Translations under genes and position numbers: made by a program
NCBI GenBank assembly: GCA_018610095.1
Contig: JAHEOB010000176.1
Coordinates: 1 to 10,125, forward strand
Length of the DNA: 10,125 nucleotides
Reading direction: 5' to 3'
Source of the DNA: Halothece sp. MAG
GTDB lineage: Bacteria > Cyanobacteriota > Cyanobacteriia > Cyanobacteriales > Rubidibacteraceae
Notes under the pieces: model-generated
Databases searched by the model: none
What the model was told of the DNA's origin: nothing
Seen by the model: the letters and a program-made list of their open reading frames with translations, nothing else
Shown: piece after piece, positions 5,340 to 10,125 of the stretch
How the letters are laid out: each line of letters starts with the position of its first letter
How positions within the stretch are numbered: the stretch's first letter is position 1

Positions 5340-6680
5340 ATGAGTATTGCCCGCACCATTTGTCTTGGCTTCCTTCTCGTTATTTTTATGGGGACAATTT
5401 TATTAATGTTACCCTTTATGATGGTAGATGGTCATTGGAATGATCCCATAACGGCATTATTTACAGCCACTTCTGCCGTTTGTGTTACAGGATTAATTGT
5501 TGTTGATACAGGTAGCTATTTTTCTTTTTGGGGACAATTCGTTATTCTCTTATTAATTCAAATTGGTGGTTTAGGTTATATGACCACCAACACGTTTTTA
5601 TTATTATTAATTCGGAAACGGTTTGATTTTCGCCAAAAGTTAGCAATTAAAGAATCATTTGATCGGCCCTTGTTGCAAGGAAGTCAAAATTTAATTATTT
5701 CGATAATCGCTATCAGTTTAGTCTTTGAATTAACTGGTTTTTTCTTGCTTATTCCCTTGTTTGAAAAACAAGATAACACTATTTGGCTTGCTTTTTTTCA
5801 CAGTATTAGTGCCTTTAATAATGCAGGATTTAGTTTGTTTGAAGATAGTTTAATAGAGTATCAATCTTCAATTTTAGCCAATATTGTCTTTCCCATTTTA
5901 ATTGTTTTTGGCGGACTTGGTTATCAAGCCGTATTTGAATGGTTTACTTGGTTAAAACAACAATTTGAAGAAAAAATTATTGGCAAAAGCACTTCTAAAA
6001 TTACCTTCTCTTTAAATACAAGAATTGTTACCAATACCACCATTTTTTTACTTATTTTTGGAACAGTTATCTTCTTTGTTACTGATTTTCGTAACCCCAC
6101 TGTCTTTAGCGATTTATCCTTACAAGAACGATTTTTAGGGGCTTGGTTTCAATCAGTTACCACTCGCACAGCAGGATTTAATATGGTAGATATTGGGGCA
6201 ATGACCAATGCAGGACTATTCATTACCATCGCATTTATGGTCATTGGGGCAAGTCCCAGTGGAACAGGCGGGGGGTTAAAAACCACCACATTGCGGATTT
6301 TAATTAGTTCCACCTTGGCAACGTTACAAGGCAAAACCGAGGTCATTTTGTATCAACGAAGAGTCCCTACGAACTTAATTTTGAAGGCTTTAGGGGTGTT
6401 GTGTTCCTCCATTATTCTCATTACAGTTGTGACGGGATTAATTGCTCTCACCGATCCTGACTTAAATTTTATTAAAATCTTGTTTGAAGTGTGTTCTGCG
6501 TTTGCAACTGTTGGGCTTTCAACCGGGATTACCAGTAGTTTGTCTGCAATGGGTAAACTGATTATTGTTGTTACCATGTACATTGGTCGGGTTGGTATTT
6601 TGATTGTAATTAATACCTTAGTCAAAGGATCACGCCCCAGTCTCATTCATTATCCTGAAGAAAATCTGTTAGTGGGTTAA
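5340..6680 (+). CDS. ktrB: Trk/Ktr-type potassium uptake protein, membrane subunit
   Basis: KtrB is the K+-translocating subunit of a Na+-dependent Ktr system in the inner membrane. The 446-residue protein is hydrophobic throughout with the four M1-P-M2 repeats of the superfamily. The filter loops are visible: TATSAVCVTGL (Gly51), HSISAFNNAGFSLF (Gly163), SVTTRTAGFN (Gly279) and CSAFATVGLSTG (Gly392). GASPSGTGGGLKTTT (303-317) matches the flexible gating segment in the third repeat. I start at ATG 5340; the in-frame TTG 5328 would add only four residues. No Shine-Dalgarno is seen. The short length and single Gly in each loop favour KtrB (Synechocystis NtpJ-like) over TrkH. The regulatory partner lies 94 bases downstream. 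A KtrE-like subunit known from Synechocystis is not in the window. Confidence 0.95.
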   Translation: MSIARTICLGFLLVIFMGTILLMLPFMMVDGHWNDPITALFTATSAVCVTGLIVVDTGSYFSFWGQFVILLLIQIGGLGYMTTNTFLLLLIRKRFDFRQKLAIKESFDRPLLQGSQNLIISIIAISLVFELTGFFLLIPLFEKQDNTIWLAFFHSISAFNNAGFSLFEDSLIEYQSSILANIVFPILIVFGGLGYQAVFEWFTWLKQQFEEKIIGKSTSKITFSLNTRIVTNTTIFLLIFGTVIFFVTDFRNPTVFSDLSLQERFLGAWFQSVTTRTAGFNMVDIGAMTNAGLFITIAFMVIGASPSGTGGGLKTTTLRILISSTLATLQGKTEVILYQRRVPTNLILKALGVLCSSIILITVVTGLIALTDPDLNFIKILFEVCSAFATVGLSTGITSSLSAMGKLIIVVTMYIGRVGILIVINTLVKGSRPSLIHYPEENLLVG

Positions 6681-6735
6681 CGGTTATTACTAGAAAACCA
6701 CTTGTTCCGTTATGAGATGTTATTGATAAAATTAA

Positions 6736-6766
6736 TTGACAACCTCTATTAGCATTACTCTCTAAA
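6736..6766 (+). promoter_or_regulatory. Candidate promoter for ktrA
   Basis: A perfect -35 hexamer TTGACA (6736-6741) lies in the ktrB-ktrA gap. The best -10 candidate, TCTAAA (6761-6766), is 19 bases away, which is long and only 4/6 to consensus. If used, transcription would start at or next to the GTG of ktrA, leaving almost no leader. It could allow ktrA expression independent of ktrB. Confidence 0.25.
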
Positions 6767-6774
6767 GTTGCATC

Positions 6775-7527
6775 GTGGATATTAAAACCTCTCTCAAACT
6801 GTTCCATCACTTTCGTACTCAACCAAAAGAATTTGCGGTTATTGGCTTAGGGCGTTTTGGCCAAGCAGTTTGTCAAGAACTACGTAATCTTGGTTGTCAA
6901 GTGTTAGGAACGGATCGCGAAGAGAAATTAGTAACGCAAGTCTTAACCGATCAAATTGTTTCCCATGCCATTGAATTAGATTCCACTAAACCAGCAGCCC
7001 TCAAAGAAGCAGGGATTTTTGAATTTGATGTTGTCATTATCGCGATCGGGGATTATATTCAAGAAAGTATCATTACCACCCTTAATGTTAAAGAAAATGG
7101 GGTTAAATATGTGGTGGCAAAAGCCTCCTCTCATGTTCATGGCAAATTATTAAAGCGAGTGGGGGCAGATCGAGTGGTTTTTCCTGAAAGAGATGCGGGG
7201 TATGAATTAGCAGAGGATCTCGCCCAACCAGGGATTTTAGAGAAGTTTGAACTGGATCCCGAACATAGTATTGTTGATCTTCAGATTCCTGAAGCTTTTG
7301 ATGGACTCACTTTAGCAGAATTAGAACTCAGAAATCGCTACGGCGTTAATGTCATTGCAATTAAATACGGAGAGAAATTTGAAATTAATCCCACTCCTAA
7401 CTTTCGTTTAGTAAAAGGTTCACAAATGATTGTTGTCGGGGCGAATGCCGATATTAAACGATTGCCCACTGATCCCAGGCAACATATTCAATCGAATGAA
7501 ACAGGAGAATTAGAAACGGGCATTTAG
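6775..7527 (+). CDS. ktrA: Ktr potassium uptake system, RCK regulatory subunit
   Basis: KtrA forms a cytoplasmic ring that binds nucleotide (ATP/ADP, NAD) and gates KtrB. Seen: an N-terminal RCK (TrkA_N) Rossmann domain with FAVIGLGRFGQAVCQEL (glycine motif residues 24-29) and acidic Asp47 ending the second strand, IIAIGDYIQESIITTL and VVAKASSHVHGKLL, then VVFPERDAGYELAEDL. A TrkA_C domain follows from about residue 160 (VDLQIPEAFDGLTLAELELRN, listed by position 167-187). The 250 residues exceed the usual ~220 because of a short N-terminal extension (1-18) and a polar tail. GTG 6775 is the first possible start: an in-frame TAA lies at 6763-6765. Its TAG overlaps the stop of rimM on the other strand by three bases. 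Pairing with ktrB makes the assignment firm. Confidence 0.94.
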   Translation: MDIKTSLKLFHHFRTQPKEFAVIGLGRFGQAVCQELRNLGCQVLGTDREEKLVTQVLTDQIVSHAIELDSTKPAALKEAGIFEFDVVIIAIGDYIQESIITTLNVKENGVKYVVAKASSHVHGKLLKRVGADRVVFPERDAGYELAEDLAQPGILEKFELDPEHSIVDLQIPEAFDGLTLAELELRNRYGVNVIAIKYGEKFEINPTPNFRLVKGSQMIVVGANADIKRLPTDPRQHIQSNETGELETGI

Positions 7528-8096
7528 CTATTTAATTCTAATAAACCAGCAGGGAGATTCACTTCCAATTGACGATTGTCTAAATCCACCACAGGTACAA
7601 TTTCTTCCACAAAGGGAATTAAAACGTTCTGTTTCACGGAAGCATGATGGGCAAATTGTTGTTGGATAAATAAGGAATCTAAATTAACCAGTAATAAATC
7701 ATTGCCGGCAGAATAAATATTAACCACGTGACCCATGGTTTGCTGAGTTTGTTGATCAATTACTGCTAAATTAATTAAATCGGAAACATGATATTCATTC
7801 TCTTCTAAGGAGGGGCGATCGCGCTTGTCAACAAATAATTTACTTTTTCGCAAGGCTTCCGCTTGATCGCGATCGGTCACTTCTTTAAGCGTAACAACAT
7901 ATAATTTTTTTCCAGGAACATAATATCCCCGTTTGAGGGTCACTAATTCATATTCCTCTTGATTGGGACGCTTCAGCCAACGTTTTCCAGGCGTTTCAAA
8001 CCGTTCAGGAAAATCAGAATGAGTAGCAACTTTGACTTGCCCTTTAATGCCATGTGGAGAGACAATAGTTCCAATTTGAAGTAACTCTTCGGTCAT
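7524..8096 (-). CDS. rimM: Ribosome maturation factor RimM
   Basis: RimM binds ribosomal protein uS19 and assists assembly and 16S processing of the 30S head domain. The 190-residue protein shows the RimM N domain starting LLQIGTIVSPHGIKGQVKV, then GKRWLKRPNQ and the ending QAEALRKSKLFVDKRDRPSL. The PRC-barrel-like C domain follows from EYHVSDLINLAVID, with GHVVNIYSAGNDLLLV, VLIPFVEEIVPVVDLDNRQL and terminal LPAGLLEL, as in most cyanobacterial RimMs. I start at ATG (8094-8096 on the complement); a TTG two codons earlier (8100-8102) is possible but adds nothing. No Shine-Dalgarno is evident. In this window it stands alone on the minus strand, convergent with ktrA. Confidence 0.95.
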   Translation of the reverse strand: MTEELLQIGTIVSPHGIKGQVKVATHSDFPERFETPGKRWLKRPNQEEYELVTLKRGYYVPGKKLYVVTLKEVTDRDQAEALRKSKLFVDKRDRPSLEENEYHVSDLINLAVIDQQTQQTMGHVVNIYSAGNDLLLVNLDSLFIQQQFAHHASVKQNVLIPFVEEIVPVVDLDNRQLEVNLPAGLLELNS

Positions 8097-8343
8097 ATTC
8101 AATCACGGTTTCTAGCCTTGTCGTCTCTGGTTTTCAACAATCTGTCTGGTAAATTCGCAACGGTCTTTTCGATATATCAGACTCCCAGAACGACTGTCTC
8201 TAGTCGCGATCATAGCTAATCTTATGTTATTAGGTTATGATAATAGCGATTCTTTTTCTTGATTAACAAAAATTTGTGTGATGGCAACTGCTACAGACGG
8301 GAAATCGTCATTAGTTCCCTACAAGGTCAGATTGTGACCAAAC
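8097..8343. other. Intergenic region between rimM and the GIY-YIG gene
   Basis: This 247-base divergent gap must hold promoters for rimM (minus) and the GIY-YIG gene (plus). A possible extended -10 for the plus strand is TGATAATAG (8238-8246), without a good -35. A small hairpin CGACT/AGTCG lies at 8191-8206. An 18-codon open frame begins with ATG 8281 and ends with TGA 8335-8337. Its stop lies in the hairpin just before the GIY-YIG start. No tRNA, repeat array or mobile element is visible. Confidence 0.4.
8325..8339 (+). promoter_or_regulatory. Small hairpin abutting the GIY-YIG gene start
   Basis: GGTCA (8325-8329) pairs with TGACC (8335-8339) around GATTG. The 3' arm ends four bases before ATG 8344, occupying the place where a Shine-Dalgarno would be; none is recognisable. 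It might be a protein-binding palindrome or limit ribosome access. A five-base stem is common by chance, so this is tentative. Confidence 0.25.
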
Positions 8344-9108
8344 ATGATCAATTGGAAGAAAGTACCCCGCGAAAGAGGCATATACCAAATTACAACTGGT
8401 CGTGTTAGCTATGTGGGCTTATCCGATAATATTCAAGTTCGCATTAAACAGCACCTCGAAAGCACTTCCTGTCGTTCTCGTATTATCCTTGATACCAATA
8501 AAGCAAAAATCAAAGTTTTAGAACGATTACCCCATAGTGATGATCAAACATTAGCCTTACGGGAATGGTATTGGTTTCATAAGCTCAAACGCAAAGGTCA
8601 TATCATGGTCAATGACCCCAAAACCTTGGGTCGAACCAAAAGCGGGCAATATGTTCCCAGTAAACCCCTTCACACGGCTGATTCTTCATTTATGGGTTGT
8701 CGGTTCAAACTACTAGGAATAACAACCATTGTGGTTGGATTTTTTGCTTTAGGATTTTTAGCAACAGCGCAACTGTTACGGCAAATCGAATGGAACGCTA
8801 GTCAAATTGTCACTGAAAACAACTCAAATTCTCAGTCTAAGCCACAACAAGATACTCAATCCCGTGGCATACAATCTGCTAATGCTTGCACAACTATTTT
8901 ACGTGAGGAAAGTTCGGAACAAAATATCCAACAATTACAACGTCAATTAGAAGAATTAGGATATTATGAGGGAAGAATTGATGGCATATATGGTGAAAAT
9001 ACTAAAGAGGCAGTAAGACAATTTCAACAAGATCATAATTTGCAGAGGGATGGCATTGTTGGTTGTGACACTCAAACTATCATTAATGAGGTGTTAGAGG
9101 AAAGTTAA
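8344..9108 (+). CDS. GIY-YIG nuclease domain fused through a membrane helix to a peptidoglycan-binding domain
   Basis: The 254-residue protein has three parts. Residues 8-95 form a GIY-YIG nuclease domain: GIY at 12-14, YVG at 23-25, Arg33 and His37 in VRIKQH, Glu74 in the LREWYWF helix and Asn90; these are the positions expected for an intact active site. Residues 121-145 are one strongly hydrophobic helix with basic residues before it, predicting N-terminus inside. After a Ser/Gln-rich linker, residues 192-250 are a PG_binding_1 domain (IQQLQRQLEELGYYEG, IDGIYGENTKEAVRQFQ, DGIVG). The predicted topology puts the nuclease in the cytoplasm and the wall-binding domain outside. Function is unknown; I do not recognise a named gene. 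ATG 8344 gives the complete domain but lacks a Shine-Dalgarno. The stop overlaps the next gene's ATG. Confidence 0.85.
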   Translation: MINWKKVPRERGIYQITTGRVSYVGLSDNIQVRIKQHLESTSCRSRIILDTNKAKIKVLERLPHSDDQTLALREWYWFHKLKRKGHIMVNDPKTLGRTKSGQYVPSKPLHTADSSFMGCRFKLLGITTIVVGFFALGFLATAQLLRQIEWNASQIVTENNSNSQSKPQQDTQSRGIQSANACTTILREESSEQNIQQLQRQLEELGYYEGRIDGIYGENTKEAVRQFQQDHNLQRDGIVGCDTQTIINEVLEES

Positions 9109-9983
9109 TGAATAATCCATTTTATATTGTTGACGTTTTTGCAATTGAGCAATATACAGGCAATCAATTAGCGGTATTTACGGAAGGAAATTATCTCAGT
9201 CAACAGCAAATGCAAGCGTTTGCTAAAGAAATTAATTTTTCAGAAACGACCTTTATTTGTCCAACGGAACAAGGGTATAAGGTTCGGATTTTTACTCCCA
9301 ACCAAGAACTTTCCTTTGCGGGGCATCCCACTTTAGGAACAGCTTATATTATTCGTGAATTTCTATTGTCTCCCCAACAAAAAAGCAACCTCAATACCAT
9401 TCATATCAATTTACAAGTTGGTTCCATTCCAGTTACTTGGGAAACAAATTTACAAGGAGAAGAGATTTTTTGGATGGAACAACCGACTCCTCAGTTTGGT
9501 CAAACTGTTTCTGCAGAAACAATTGCTAAAGTTTTAAATCTCCCTGTAGAAGCAATTCATCAGGATTATCCAATTCAAGAAATATCAACAGGGAATTATT
9601 TTCTCATTGTACCCATTCAAAACTTAGCAGCACTAAAAGAGATTAAACTTAATTTAGCATTATATGAATCATTAATGAGTTCTTTACAAGCTAATGGGAT
9701 TCTTGTTTTTTGTGCTGAAACTCATTCTAAACATAATGATTTATGTGTTCGTGTTTTTGCCCCTTTAATTGGGGTTCCCGAAGACCCTGCAACAGGTAGT
9801 GCTAATGGCTGTTTAGCAGCATATTTATTACAGAATCATTTTTGGCATCAAGATAATTTTCAAATTCGAGTCGAACAAGGTTACGAAATGAATCGCCCTT
9901 CCTTATTATTCTTAAAAGCGAATCACAATGAAGTTAAAGTCGGAGGTCAAGTCGAACCAGTTGCCAAAGGTAATTTTATTTAA
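9108..9983 (+). CDS. PhzF family isomerase/epimerase
   Basis: PhzF-like proteins have a two-domain fold related to diaminopimelate epimerase; the phenazine enzyme isomerises dihydro-hydroxyanthranilate, but the substrate of most members is unknown. The 291 residues are full length. Seen: YIVDVFAIEQYTGNQLAVF at the N-terminus, the catalytic glutamate Glu46 in NFSETTF, FAGHPTLGTAY (70-80), and the second conserved loop EDPATGSANGCLAAYL (225-240) with Asp226. The lack of the DapF cysteine pair separates it from epimerases. AGAGGA (9096-9101) lies 6 bases before ATG 9108, and that ATG overlaps the upstream TAA by one base (TAATG), so translation is probably coupled to the GIY-YIG gene. No phenazine genes are visible, so the phenazine reaction should not be assumed. 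Confidence 0.93.
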   Translation: MNNPFYIVDVFAIEQYTGNQLAVFTEGNYLSQQQMQAFAKEINFSETTFICPTEQGYKVRIFTPNQELSFAGHPTLGTAYIIREFLLSPQQKSNLNTIHINLQVGSIPVTWETNLQGEEIFWMEQPTPQFGQTVSAETIAKVLNLPVEAIHQDYPIQEISTGNYFLIVPIQNLAALKEIKLNLALYESLMSSLQANGILVFCAETHSKHNDLCVRVFAPLIGVPEDPATGSANGCLAAYLLQNHFWHQDNFQIRVEQGYEMNRPSLLFLKANHNEVKVGGQVEPVAKGNFI

Positions 9984-10080
9984 TTTTTTGTTACTATAGT
10001 TGTTCCCAGCCTAGCTAGTGAATTACAAAGCAATCGGTAAAACTAACCCTGCTAATCAAATGGTGAAGTTCATGGCTTCA

Positions 10081-10109
10081 AGAATAACTTTAAAATAATC
10101 TGTTATTCT
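10081..10109 (+). repeat. Inverted repeat downstream of the PhzF gene
   Basis: AGAATAAC (10081-10088) and GTTATTCT (10102-10109) form a perfect 8-bp inverted repeat with a 13-base AT-rich spacer, about 100 bases after the PhzF stop. It has no following T-run and is GC-poor, so it is a poor terminator; it might be an operator for the next gene to the right. The remainder of 9984-10125 shows no gene. Confidence 0.25.
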
Positions 10110-10125
10110 AATTACAATCTTTCAG

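Noticed and set aside
6149..6646. Two reverse-strand open frames opposite ktrB
   Set aside because: Hydrophobic-looking products are mirror artefacts of a membrane protein gene; no start signals or family match.
6678..6712. TAACGG/CCGTTA inverted repeat after ktrB
   Set aside because: Six pairs around a 23-base loop; likely chance.
9108..9983. Phenazine biosynthesis
   Set aside because: Only a PhzF-family protein is present; no other phenazine genes are in the window, and PhzF homologues are widespread with unknown substrates.
1369..10055. 12-base repeat TAACCCTGCTAA at 1369-1380 and 10044-10055
   Set aside because: Similarity does not extend beyond the 12 bases, and a few such pairs are expected by chance in 10 kb.
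1..10125. CRISPR array, tRNA, rRNA or riboswitch
   Set aside because: No regularly spaced repeats, cloverleaf or recognised riboswitch core was seen on either strand.

Overview
The window looks like cyanobacterial chromosome. Three things point that way. The HIP1 octamer GCGATCGC occurs seven times (1698, 3484, 3490, 4449, 5015, 5111, 7815). Several genes belong to families typical of cyanobacteria: the UPF0182 membrane protein, a DUF1816 protein, Mini-RNase III, a KtrB/KtrA potassium uptake pair, and an RlmB with a long lysine-rich N-terminus. The DNA is moderately AT-rich and codes densely, with mostly weak or absent Shine-Dalgarno sites. I cannot fix the genus from this sequence alone.

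Layout, left to right. At 1-128 there is what looks like the right end of an IS200/IS605-type insertion sequence: a possible TnpB tail, a long hairpin with one bulged base, and a TTCAA end. It abuts the severed C-terminal ~400 codons of a UPF0182 gene (130-1329). Next is carA (1411-2568), then a probable same-strand cluster: a STAS-domain regulator that seems to start at ATT (2687-3058), Mini-RNase III (3135-3536), the 23S rRNA methyltransferase RlmB (3636-4502) and a DUF1816 protein (4607-4897). The latter converges with folB on the minus strand (4885-5253). ktrB (5340-6680) and ktrA (6775-7527) encode the membrane and regulatory subunits of a K+ uptake system. ktrA converges with rimM (7524-8096, minus). 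At the right are a GIY-YIG nuclease domain fused through a membrane helix to a peptidoglycan-binding domain (8344-9108) and, overlapping it by one base, a PhzF-family enzyme (9108-9983).

Functional themes. mrnC, rlmB and rimM all act in rRNA or ribosome maturation. carA (pyrimidine/arginine) and folB (folate) are core metabolism. ktrB and ktrA work together in ion homeostasis. The GIY-YIG/PhzF pair is the least understood part and looks translationally coupled. No stretch longer than 300 bases lacks a gene; the longest gap is 8097-8343, which holds promoter-like and hairpin sequence and a possible 18-codon ORF.

Most of the window is ordinary housekeeping sequence. The points most worth a second look are the insertion-sequence end inside the UPF0182 gene, the ATT start of the STAS gene, a G6/C6 hairpin just inside mrnC, and the GIY-YIG/transmembrane/peptidoglycan-binding fusion. 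I see no convincing evidence of a wholly new multi-gene system.
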